From Heterotrichella gracilis (Eukaryota > Sar > Xanthophyceae > Tribonematales > Xanthonemataceae), in NCBI GenBank assembly GCA_032358255.1, contig JAULBX010016526.1, positions 1-64,000 on the forward strand: a stretch of DNA of 64,000 nucleotides. Reading direction: 5' to 3'. Of this stretch, positions 21,601-32,298 are shown in pieces. The notes beneath the pieces were generated by a model. It saw only the letters and a list, made by a program, of their open reading frames with translations, was not told the origin of the DNA and did not search any database. The translations under genes and the position numbers were made by a program. Position 1 is the stretch's first letter. Each line of letters opens with the position of its first letter.

Positions 21601-24600
21601 TATTCCCAGGTGGTATACATTGCTGAAACTCGGCAGCTCCCAGTGCGATGCGCAATGCACTCAAGCGTTCACATGTGTGATGTGATGCATGCAGCAGCCA
21701 ACCTATCATGTACGTAATGGAGCTTTCAAAGCACTTGCATTATAACTGTGACAATTCATTTGATCGACTGAAACATCAACATCAGTGCCAACGCCCTGTC
21801 CTACTTCCCCTTCATTTCCCCGCACCCACCTTGAAAGCCGCCTCGTATGTGAATGGGATGGGGATGGGCACGAACCACACCGTGATCCACACGTTCCAGC
21901 TATAAGTGTAGAGAGACTTCTGTATGAGGGTCTTGGAGTAGGAGCCGTCCACATCCACGCTCACGCTTGCGGTCAGCTTGGCACCCACGGTGAGTGAGGC
22001 TGAGCCGTACAGCTCGGCAAACCAGCTGTCGTCCTTCTGGCTGCAGGGGGGAGAGGTGGATTTTTGTTGGTCAGAAGGGGAGGGTAGGGGAGGCTGGGGA
22101 TGCAAGCGTACATTTCAGGAGGTTGCTGGTTAGAATTAAGGTATCATGTGGTGCATGCAACCTGAAGTTGAAGCCAAAGGCAAAGGTGCATGTGGCCGGC
22201 TGCTGATGGGCCCCAACCCACTGCAATGCAATGCGCTTGCATATACATATTATGTTTTTCAAGCTAGTAACATGCGCCACTGCCAGGTGAATGCGTTACA
22301 AAGACTGAAGGCAATTATCAGTATAATACAATAATGTATCCTATTTTATATGATTTGAAATCCTAGATATATATAAAAATGTGTTGAATCACGGGAGCTG
22401 AGATGCCAAGCGAGTTGCCCATGAACCCTGACAGGACAAATGCACCCTAACCTAGCTGGACACGCAGCCACAGGCCTAGGGCAGTGGCGGCCATCACCCA
22501 CCTGACTGCAAATCCAAACCCTGGCGTAAACTCAAAGATCGGCTCAAAGGTGACCCCAGCAGCCAGCGTGACGGTGGTACCCGCAGCGCTGGCAGTGAAG
22601 CTGGCTTGCTCCATGCGTCGCCGCTTGCCAGAGTGCGCCAGCGCCGCCCTGTAGGCGGGGTGCTGGCGGGCGGTGTAGTGGTGGGGTGTGGCCAGGGAAT
22701 AGGGGTCATCGTGGGAGTCAAGGAGGTGGCGGCGCACGGATGGGGATGGGGATGGGGAGGGGGAGGGGGAGGGGGACGGCAGGGTGTCATTGGTGGTGGT
22801 GTTGCTGGCTGCAGGGAGCGGCAAGGGGGTGTGTTAGTGGGGAGAACGCGGGGGCCACATGACACTTGATGACACAAAGCACTGCTGTTTGGAGGTCAAG
22901 GCAGGCCTGCTGGGGTTGCACTGGATCAAGATGGGTGTGGGATAAACCCTTGGCTAGCGTTCCAGGTTGTGCACATGGCATCAGTGGCAGCAAGCCATGT
23001 GGTGTATGGTGTACAGAAGGTGGAGGCTGTTCAAGAGATGCACCACGCACCACGGGGTCAAAGGGGTTTCAGGTTCAAGGGGCAGGGTTTATGTTCAAAG
23101 CTTAAGCTTTCAGGGTTTGGGTTCAAGGGGGGGGGCACTTACGGGAATCCTGGATGTTTGTCACGTTGGCCGTGAACTCCTGGAAGAAGTAGGTCAGGTT
23201 GTTGGCGCCCGTGAAGGTCAGGTCGACCACCCAGGACAGGCCATCGCTGCTGCTGGACACCGCGTCCACAGCACCGAAGATGGAGCAGCTCTGTGCGGCC
23301 ACGTAGCCCAGCAGCTTGTCCCCTGAGGCCAGGTCCGTCGCCACGTTGGCGTCGTTGGTCTTGGGAAGAACCATCTGGGTGGAGGAGCACGAGGTGAAGG
23401 TCTGCACTGGGTTGACCACCTTGACGTTGGGCTGGAGCACGTAGCCTGAGGACAGGGGCCAGGAGGGGAGTCAGTGTTTGCTCTTGCAGGGATTATGCGT
23501 CTAGATCTAGTAGCTGGGATGGGGTGATGCTGGAGGGCCTAGACCATTTTGCGGGGATACCTTGTGCGTATGCTGGTCATAGCAGCAACTACACACACCC
23601 GCAAGGGGCAGGTTGGCATGTGTGCACACACATGTAGCCAAAGGGCATCAATCACTGACTGCAAACTTGTTGACTAAAAACCAAGTAGCCTGGTGGTGTG
23701 ATTGGTGCTGTCCTAGAATGTAGAAAGACTGGGTACCAGGTGCACTTGCCTGATCCGGTGAGTGTGGGTGGGGTACAAAAGGTGGGGGTGGGCGACTGCG
23801 GCCCTGCGGCAGTGCTCCAGGGGCAGGTGGTGGCCTGCGCCAATCCCAGGGATGCAGCGACCAGCGCCACGGCCAGCAGGACTCGGGCTTGCGAGCCCTG
23901 CGTAGCACAGAGGGAGATTAGTTCATGATGCCAGTAGCGGGTCTGCGGGTTGGCGCGGCGTTGCAACTGGGAAGTTTGACCCAAATAGGCATATGGTTCG
24001 CTCGGCTCAAGCAGTCACGCTACACGAACCACACCCCGGTAACCGTGGAAACTGGGAGCCCTGGTAACGCGCAATTTTACAGCGGCGAGGGGTGGTGCTG
24101 GTGTGCTGAGAATCGCGCAGACTGTGCACCCTGCGCAGGCCTGCTACCGCAGTCGTAACGTGGCATGCAGCGGCGTCGACGTTCCGCTAGCGAGTCCCAA
24201 AAACATGTTGAGCACACGCGGGTATAACTTGCGACGGAGATGTTTGGGAATTTATACACAAAGATACTGGCATCAAGTGGCAGGTGTCGGCCAAGACCCA
24301 AAACATGGACCCCATGTTGTGCTGGCGTCACTGATCTGGATCGCGCGAGCACGGCCTCCGCTTTCGGAGCAGTCAGCCAGCAGCACTCTGTGTGTGCGTA
24401 GTTCTATCCGTTAAAGAGAGTCGCGTTGTAGTTAATAGACTGACCGAGGTCTTGCTGTTATACTACGAGACGAGATACCCACAGGGGGTAGACATGCCGC
24501 ACTAACCATGGCATGCGCGGCACCAAACACACCCAGCTGTGCGAGTAAACCACAAAACGACACGGTACCTTGTGTCCGGGATACAATGTGATGTAACCAT

Positions 24601-24638
24601 ACCTGCTGGTGGTGTTTTGCGTCCATAGGGAGCTGCAT
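15672..24638 (-). CDS. Large secreted protein with pherophorin-like proline-rich rod
   Basis: Exons from high to low: 24638-24603 (tentative), 23897-23750, 23445-23143, 22808-22502, 22040-21830, 21534-21361, 20899-20681, 20416-18727, 18478-18378, 18032-17877, 17476-17298, 16895-16655, 16362-16270, 15980-15672. All phases close, about 1,388 residues. A signal peptide is clear (VLLAVALVAASLGLAQA). An N-terminal module of about 480 residues has beta-type segments (SLTVGAKLTASVSVDVDGSY; WITVWFVPIPIPFTYEAAF). The rod follows: 14-residue units DWSPSPDDSPSPSP, then pure SP repeats, then PPKPP/PPPSP. The C-terminal module of about 400 residues is Cys-containing and ends with GCMDCIHIHWRWGTNSN. SP rods like this join domains in pherophorins and other algal wall glycoproteins, where prolines are hydroxylated and glycosylated, so an extracellular matrix role is likely; neither flanking module was recognised. 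The intron after 23750 uses a GC donor (GCAAGT). First exon alternative: an unspliced start at Met 23984. Confidence 0.85.
16177..16192. repeat. Interstitial telomere-type motif
   Basis: Two TTTAGGG units in an intron of the secreted-protein gene; a looser run of the same words lies at 16383-16415. Confidence 0.75.
18784..19325 (-). repeat. Coding Pro-rich repeats (PPKPP/PPPSP type)
   Basis: This is the C-terminal half of the rod, coding runs such as PPSPKPPPRPS and PPPPRPPPPP. It is imperfect and codon-varied. Confidence 0.85.
19326..19612 (-). repeat. Coding Ser-Pro dipeptide repeat
   Basis: Almost pure SP repeats with scattered NPPSP. It reads as a GGTGATGGGGATGGG-type microsatellite on the + strand. 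Confidence 0.9.
19613..20160 (-). repeat. Coding 42-bp minisatellite
   Basis: About a dozen tandem 42-base units encode DWSPSPDDSPSPSP. Units differ mainly at third positions (for example GGGGATGG, GGAGAAGG, GACGGGGATGG), while the protein unit is almost fixed. Because the period is a multiple of three, the other frames on both strands also stay open, which explains very long spurious ORFs here. Confidence 0.95.
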
Positions 24639-25845
24639 TCAAGCTGCTTCGGCATGCGCCATGGGGGGAGGAAGCTTCCCAATTGCACGTGGTGATGCAC
24701 CAGGCTGGGGGCACTGGAAGGGCTAGGATGCAGTTTTTCCTGCGCCAACAGCACCGTGATGGCTGTTATTTGCCCTAATTAACATGTTCAGAGGGTTTGA
24801 GCGACTCTGCTGGTGCTTTGCGCGTGTGCAGGCACAAGGCATGTGTGCATGCAACCTGTGCATGCAATGCCAGAATCGTGCTATTGTACAGCTCCCTACC
24901 CACTGCTATGGCACTAACCACTAGCACCAACCAACCTTGAGGAAATGGCGATCACAGTGCCGGCCGTGAGCGTCAGCCAGTCTCGAACTGTTCTCGGGGT
25001 CTGCCAAACTGTGCTGACAGCAGCAATGCACACCATGCTCATATAGTAACGTTTTTCAAACACAAACGAGGGCTCTGCGCGTCGGTGCCGGTGCTACCGA
25101 GACCACTTGAAGCGGACCGTTTCCGGACAAACCCAGCGCCTCCAAAGGACGTCGAAGCTGCCATATCCGGCACAAACACCACCATTCCAGGCCACCGAAT
25201 CGGCCTGTGTCAGACAAATTTGCTGACGTCACGCCCAACCTCGTCCCCATCGTGCAAATGCCTGGGGCAGTGATGGGGATGCAGATATGCTAGACGATGC
25301 AAAAATTGCTGCTGGAATCAATCTGGTCTTCGCCTGGTATCGCCTCAGCCCCTTGCAGTTCGAACAAATGAATGCTTGCATGTTGGGTGGCATTATGCGC
25401 ACACACTGGCAGTCCTGGCAAGTGACGCACTGCGCAGCTCAGCGGCCTGCAATGCATATCATACATGGCATATCTCGCCTGGTTCCCGTTGCGGCCCACT
25501 GCGTGTCCACGTAGGATGCAGCCCTGCCAATCCCCAGTAGACCCTCTCGGGGACCACGGCGGCGCCATCGTCCCCAGGAGGCCTACGTATGGTACCGCCA
25601 CCTGACAGAGGATTGGAACCCACCACCCTCCCCAATGGGCACCATGGATGCGCAGGTATGCTTGGTGCATACAATGTACCGTATGCTGCTCTACACCCTT
25701 TTCCTCCACCACCAGTGTAGCCACCTCACATGCAGGTCAATGACATGGCATCACCCGCATGCCTCCACGCGCACAAGGGGTGGTACATGGGGCGAGGATG
25801 TGTCCACATGCGCACAGCACCATGCCCACTCAACCATTCCACCCC
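24639..25845. other. Intergenic region (upstream of secreted protein, downstream of ZW10)
   Basis: Both neighbours are on the - strand. It should hold the promoter of the secreted-protein gene and the ZW10 3' UTR. The open frames here have no protein-like features that I can support. Confidence 0.45.
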
Positions 25846-28800
25846 TCATGCACCCGCCCCCCTGCGCAGCACCTCCAGCACCCCCTGCCGCGCCTCTGTG
25901 GGCTCAAACAGGGCGCTGACCAGCGCAGCCGCCTCAGCCGCTGACACCCCCGCCTGGGTCAGCCTGCCATCCTCCCACCACCCCTGGATGGCCGCAAGCC
26001 GCGCACTCATCAGGGCAAGCACAGCCTGCACAATAGAGACACGAGAAACCGTTAATCAACACGCCATGCGAACATGGAACAGCCAATGCGCACGTGAATC
26101 AAAACCTATCAGGGTCTGCCACGACCTATGCTAGTGGCAATGCGCCTCTGTGTCTGGATGACATGGGCGCTGGTCACATCATGCGTCGCAAACACTATGG
26201 TATGCTTGACGTGGCGAATGATGGTGCAGCACCACAATCCCCCTACCCCAACCTGAACGATGCACCCCCACCTTGAGCTTCAGCACAGGCGGTGCATACT
26301 GCCTGATCAGCGCCTCATCACCATCCCCGCCCTGTGCCGCCTCCCCACCCTGCGCGCGCAGCAGCGGCCCCGCCGCCTCCACCAGCGGGGCCAGCACCCT
26401 GGGCAGGTCCTCGCTCTCCTCCACGCTGATGTCAGCAAGGCTCAGGACACTGCCTGCGCAAGTGGGACGCTGACGTCAGCGAACATCACGCTGATGTCAG
26501 CAAGGCTAGGACACAGCCACAGCGGCAGGATGCTGTGCTCACATGGGACCAGCGAGTGGCTGTACGGTACCACGAGCTCAATAAACCCTAAAGCTTAACC
26601 CCAGCAGATTGCATGCAGCAACAAATCATACGTAGAGGTGCCAACCCCAAGAGTAATACGATTAATGACGCAGGGTGTTTGTACCAGATGCCTGTGGGCG
26701 TAACCCTATCATGGTATCCATCCACCCACGTGCTCCACCCCGCACCTGCCACATGCGCCGCCACCTCCCCCACCACCTCCCCTACCAGCCGCCGGTACTC
26801 TCCCAGCGCCAGCACCCCCACCAGCCCCTTGCGCAGCCCAGTCAGGTGGTGCACCAGCCGCTGCACTGCACGCCGGGCAGCCAGGCCGCGCTGGGCATCT
26901 GTGAGTCTCCTGAACAGGTCTGCGCCCTCCACCATGTGCAGGGCCTCCTGGCTTTGAAGCTCGGCCTGGAAGGAGGAGTGGCAGTAGGGTTTAGGGTTTA
27001 GGGTTTATGTTTAATGATGTAATGTGTCATGCTCAACATGACAGTCAAATGTCAGCCTTAGGGTTGGGGTTGGTGTCATCAATGGCGTGCACTTTCTGCC
27101 CACTTTGTGCACCTACAGAGTACACAACAATCACGTGCAATAGATGTTCACCTGTGCCTGTATCACCCCCGCCGCCTCCCGCCGCAGCTGCTGCGCCGCC
27201 CCCAGCCAGTGCACCCCCTGCCCCACCAGCTCCTGCAGGCGCGGCCGGTACGCCAGCGGCACCAGCATCAGGTGCTGGGCGATGCGCAGGAGGTCGTTGT
27301 GGAACAGGGCAGCCACCAGGGGCACCTGCAGCTGCTGCGCCTGGAGGGTGGTGGGCAGGGTGGCGAACAGGGAGGCGGCTTGGGGGATGGTGGCGCACAC
27401 GCTGGCGGCAAGCTGGGGGCTGCCTGCGGGGCGGGGGTGGGTGATTGAAACGGGTGTGTAGGGGGGTGATTTGCACAGCGATGTGCCCTGGCTTTGGGGG
27501 TATGAGGGCCTTCAGGATCGCTATGGAAACGCGTAGCAGTTGCGGGTTTGTCGTGCTAGTACCCAGCCAGGCCCAAGTGTACGGTGCTCTAGGTACTGGG
27601 CAGGCAGGCCGCTACATGCATGACCTTGCGCCCCACCCCCGCACCTGATTCGCACGCCAGCGCCAGGTGGCGGTGCAGGATAGATACAAACTCCTCAGCT
27701 GCCCCCGACACGCACATCACACACTCACTGCCAGTGCTCTGCTCAGATGAAGCGTCACCTGCACACGGCAATCAGCTCACCAGACTGCGCACCAGGGGTA
27801 GGTTGCAAGTCAATGCACATGTGACCCAGCGCATGCAAACTCTAAACCCTAAACTCTGTGTTCACTGCATTATAGTTTTCAATCGGTTTTTGTGTGTATT
27901 ATTATAATATTGATATGTATTAATCCGTTTTTTTACCTGCCAATAGCATATGTAAATGTATATGCTCCAAAAACGCAGCTTTTCCTCGAATTGGACTAAA
28001 TAAATCTGGTGCATAATGCTACGACCAACCAGGCCAGCTTCACCATGAGTCAAGTCACAACGCATAAAGACTAGGCACGCCGCACCTTGCAGACCCTCCT
28101 CCAGGGTTGGGAAGATGCTGGCCGCAACCTGCACCGGCTCCCAGGCATTGCCCAGCACCGCTGCCCGCACCTCACCCAGCAGGCCACCCGCCCGCTGCTG
28201 CATGGCCCCCGCAAGCACACACGCCACGTGGCCCCCCACCAAACCCCCACCCGGCGCCAGCCCACTGGCCACGGCCCGGGCCTCAAACGCAGCCGCGCGC
28301 GCAGCTAGCGCCTCCAACCGCTGCAGGTCAGGACCCACACCCTCCAACTCCGCATTTGCATGACCTCCTGGATTTGATCCCGCCGCGCCCTCCGCCCCAC
28401 CCGCCGCTGGTTCCGGGTTTGACCCCGCCGCCTCCATCTCAGGATCCAGCATGATCTGGATGTACAGGTTGGCCACACCAGGCCACACCAGCGCACCCAG
28501 TTGGGCCAAGTAGTGCGGGTCGCGCTCCAGACACCTGTCTGCCACAAAGTGCAGGCAGGCCACGATGTTGTCCTCAACAGACTGGAGCCCCGGGGAAAGG
28601 GGAGAGGCGTCGTCGTCTGGCGGCGTGATGCGCAGCACGCACTGCTGGCCCTCCTCCCCCGCGGGGGTGATGCTAATCCCCACCCTGGCGCCTGGGGACT
28701 CCATCAAGGGGAGGAACACGCGGTCAACCAGGTGGGCAGCCGAGTCACGCAGGAATGGCTCCTCGCCCCCCACCTTGGCCAGGGCGCGCAAGAGCCCGGG

Positions 28801-31047
28801 GATGGTGCCTTGTCCCTGGGACACCAGCGCGGTGATCTGGGGCGCTGTGTGTGCGATACGCCAGTGGCTCCGCAGGGAGGCTTCCAGGTGGGGCGCTACG
28901 GTGGCCTGCAAGGGTGGGTGTGTTTTTGGAGGGTGTGTGTGAGGATGGTGGAGGGAAACATGCGGTGCTGGCTGCGTATTGGTTTAGGGACTGGTCTGCA
29001 AATGGCAGAGGCAGTAATCCACCATGTGGTATGCTCCGCCAACAGAAACCAGAACACCAGCCAACCACACTAGCTACTTAAGCACAACCCTATTCTCTTA
29101 ATAAGCCATCCCCATCCTACCCCCTCACCTGCAGCGCGCTGAACTGCTCCTGCAGCGCCTGGTTGCCCTCCCGCAGTGCCTGCTGCACCTCCTGGTTGCC
29201 CTGCGTGGCCTCAAGGTACTCAACCGCCCCCTGGAGCTGACCTGGAGGGGGCAAGGGGGGCGCGGTTTTAATGTTGGCCAACATGCCTCTACCATTAGGT
29301 GTATAGAAGGCACGCATCATCTGCATAATATCTGTCTCTTCGTTTATACCCCTTGGCTCTATCTAGGGAAGTGACGAGCATGGCGATGGCATGGCATGGC
29401 ATGGCATGGGACTGGGTAAGGGCTGTTGGGGGCATTGCTGGGTGGGTATAGGAGGCAGGGGCATCCACCAGCCCTGATACACATCCGCTCACCCCGCCAC
29501 CATGCTCTATCAGCAACACCAGGATGTCACCCCTCCACCCACCCACCCACGCACATCCCCTCCCCTCTACCATGCTCTACGAGGCTCGTTAAGCTGCCCA
29601 CCACCCATCAACCATCCCTCACACCCCACCCCCACCACCTACCATGCTCTATGAGTCGTGCCAGGTTGTCCACCACCCCCTGCAGCAGCGAGGCTGACTC
29701 CACCGCCTGCTTGGCAGCTGTGGCCTCCACCAGGCGCTCCACCACGCGCTGGTGCTGGGCGGTGTAGGCGGCAAGCTCGGCAACGCTGCCGCCCTGGAAC
29801 CAGGAGGGGAGGGGTCACGGGGTGGGGGTGGGGTGGGGTAGCTGGACCCCGTGTGACTGGGTGAGGTGCCTTCTGAAAGCTGAGTCGTGAAGAACTTGAA
29901 AACCGGAAAAGAGTGGGCTGTGCCAGAGTGCGCGTGGGTGTGTTGTGCAGCTACAAAGCTACACCTGTGTAGGATTCGTGCTCAACATCGAGCGTACACC
30001 AGGTGCACAGCTCTCGGCCATTCGTTATTGTCCAGCCGTGCAACCTGTGCTGACCACTTGCCCCACATACCTTGAGTGCGCTTGCCTGCCCCAGCGAGGC
30101 AGCCGCCTGCTCCACCACCGGTGCGCTTGCCCCCAGGGACTGCGAGGGCAGAGCGTCATACTGGGAGGCGCAGCTGTCATAGGTGCGGCGCAGGACCTGG
30201 GGGGTGGGAGCGGAAAGTTCAAATGCATGTGTATGCGGAAAGGGGAAATGGGGCGGGGTGGGTGTTTGGGTGGGTTTGTATGCATACTGGGAGGCGCAGC
30301 TGGCATAGGTGCGCATCGGACCCTGCGGTGTGGGGTATGCATGCATATGTAGGAAGGTGGGGTGTCTGCCACGCGAGGAGGGAAAGAGGAGGGCATGTGC
30401 AGAACCCAGATGGAATACATCCAGAACGCCGCGCATAGAGATGTGTCCTGCATGCATGCATGGGTGCTGGCATGCCAAGAAGTGGGGTGTATGCATGCAT
30501 ATGGCGCTGGCTCTGCCAGCACGATGGCGAAGCACCATACGGCGTCATCAGGCTATATGTAAAACAATAGGCAGATAAGCGCGTGTATACAAGCGCAGGG
30601 GCACTGCGCCTATTAGGTGGAGTGTTGGTCCTGATCGTTGACCGCTGGAGTGTCTCACTGCAATGCACTGACCCTTGAACGTATATCACAGCAAGCGATA
30701 CGTGAGTGTTGGCAGGGTTTCCCTACCTCCTGCTTCAACACCCGCAGCCTGTCCAAGTACTCCTCCATGCTCCCTGCGGTGAAACCCTGCAGGGGTAACA
30801 GGAGACGAACATGTTGACATGCATGCATTACAAAACAGGCTGACTACCAGGTTGCTAGCATACACTCAGAGATGCACGGATTATTGGGTGTGCAAAGCAA
30901 CCACATCGGGCTCAGATCAGTAACCATTTAAGACCCAGCACGGGCGCTAACACGCTGCATTGGGCGAAATGAGCACACCCGTTTGTGGCGTGCATGGTGA
31001 GCCAAGGGCCTCACCTGCTGCTCCACCCTGTCGGGTAGCGCCTGCAT
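25846..31047 (-). CDS. ZW10: ZW10 (Dsl1/NRZ and RZZ complex subunit)
   Basis: Exons from high to low: 31047-31015, 30786-30727, 30196-30071, 29793-29643, 29241-29129, 28905-28086, 27758-27645, 27423-27152, 26965-26746, 26453-26272, 26025-25846. Phases close to 756 residues, close to human ZW10 (779). The N-terminal third is coiled-coil (EEYLDRLRVLKQE; QQALREGNQALQEQFSALQ). The diagnostic C-terminal blocks are present: PLVAALFHNDLLRIAQHLML against human [36 protein letters not shown] against ITALEDISTEDGDRL; and the tail ALMSARLAAIQGWWEDGRL with ALVSALFEPTEAR. ZW10 tethers Golgi-derived vesicles at the ER as part of the Dsl1/NRZ complex and, in animals, works at kinetochores in RZZ. A low-complexity insert (AAGSNPEPAAGGAEGAAGSN) sits mid-protein. 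The start is the only in-frame Met before the first coiled coil; a short extra 5' exon cannot be excluded. Confidence 0.93.
26487..26518 (-). repeat. Intronic copy of a ZW10 exon edge
   Basis: CACGCTGATGTCAGCAAGGC followed by TAGGACAC repeats, with small changes, the acceptor end of the exon at 26272-26453 (26422-26453). It lies 33 bases away in the upstream intron. Confidence 0.8.
26985..27007. repeat. Interstitial telomere-type motif, three units
   Basis: TTTAGGG repeats stand 19 bases beyond the acceptor at 26966 in a ZW10 intron, inside its pyrimidine-rich end on the gene strand. Confidence 0.88.
30283..30325 (-). repeat. Intronic copy of a ZW10 exon segment
   Basis: CATACTGGGAGGCGCAGCTG and the next bases match 30157-30199 in the exon at 30071-30196, including the acceptor edge. 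The copied piece would read TYASCASQYA against TYDSCASQYD in the exon. It is 126 bases upstream in gene orientation. Confidence 0.85.
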
Positions 31048-32298
31048 GGCTGCGCGCTGAACACCAAACCCCGGAGACTAAAAGTGGGGTGGGAACCAGC
31101 TATGGGCTATGGTGGATGCAGGTGGGGTCTATAGATGGGTTGTCACATGTGCAGCTGCCATGGTGCCGTCAATAGTGTGTCGTCAATAGTGGCAAGCGTC
31201 TACACCACCGCAACAGATACACTACAGGGCTGCGAATGGTGTCTGCAACGTGCAAAAGCGCGGTATATGCACAGCGAAGCACACGTGCAAAGGAGAAGTG
31301 CGGGATGAAGGGTGGGTGCAACGGGGTGGGAAGGGTCCCAAGGGTGAAGCTTCCACTTGGGGGAAGCTTCCGAGATACCGCCACGGCGACGGGAGCACAG
31401 GCGCCTGCCTACAAGGCACCATTTGTGGCAAGCATGGCCATAGACTGGACGCGGCTAACCAGGTCCTTGCGACAGAAAAAGTGAGGATTCAGCATGGGTG
31501 CACCCCATGTCATTGCCCAGTGGCATGCGTGCATGCCTGTTTTTCCCCACAGGGCGTCTAGTCGTGCCACGTAGTAGTAGACTGGCTTACAAGCTCACTC
31601 TGGAATGAAACCCTACCCTCCAGGGTAGCAGGGCGATTGACTGACGCCGATGCAGGTGTAGTGCGGTTCGGAGTGGCTAGGCTGGCCCCACCTTGCTAGG
31701 CAGCCACCCACCTGGCACAAGAACACGCATGCAAACGGGACAGCCAGCCCATCCTGACCCTTTGAGTGTGACAAAGTCAGATACCCACAGCTTTTCATGC
31801 CTCAGGCACTGTCTGCTTCCCCCCATGGTGTCTCAGATGGAACGTTGCTGGCAACATATACAAGGCAGGCAGTCTCCACTGCCAGCTCATTTCCACCAAG
31901 ATGGCAGCACGATGCCTGAAGTTTCACCGCACCAGAAGATTACGGCTAGTCCCGCATTGGCAGGAGCCCTGTCAAGCCATTGTGGCAGTTCGCATACATC
32001 ACCTCAAAAATTACAATCTGCTTTCAGGATCCGGGACAAGCCCAACCTTCCTGACATAATGCTGGAATGCAACAACAGGCACCTATAAATAGACAGCCAA
32101 AAGACCAGGCAAAAAAGTTAAAATATATAATACCGTTGCTCTGGCCTAGCTGCCGCCTCACCAGAAATAAACTAGACATCAATTGCAATACTGACGTTGA
32201 ACCCTTGTCTCTTGCCACAGCCATACACCTCACACACTGTCAATGACTGTAAACCCTGCTCCTATACCCTTAGCGGCACCCCACGCCTCAGCAAGGCC
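31048..32298. other. Intergenic region between ZW10 and ascorbate peroxidase
   Basis: No exon is supported. It should hold the ZW10 promoter and the peroxidase 3' UTR; TTACA at about 32008 is a TGTAA signal on the - strand, about 290 bases past the peroxidase stop. Confidence 0.45.

Noticed and set aside
25290-25724. 144-codon ORF on the - strand past ZW10
   Set aside because: It has no family resemblance and lies where the ZW10 3' UTR is expected.
29381-29410. ATGGC tandem repeat as a CRISPR-like or functional array
   Set aside because: It is a short pentanucleotide microsatellite (ATGGCATGGCATGGC), common in this DNA (also near 40786).
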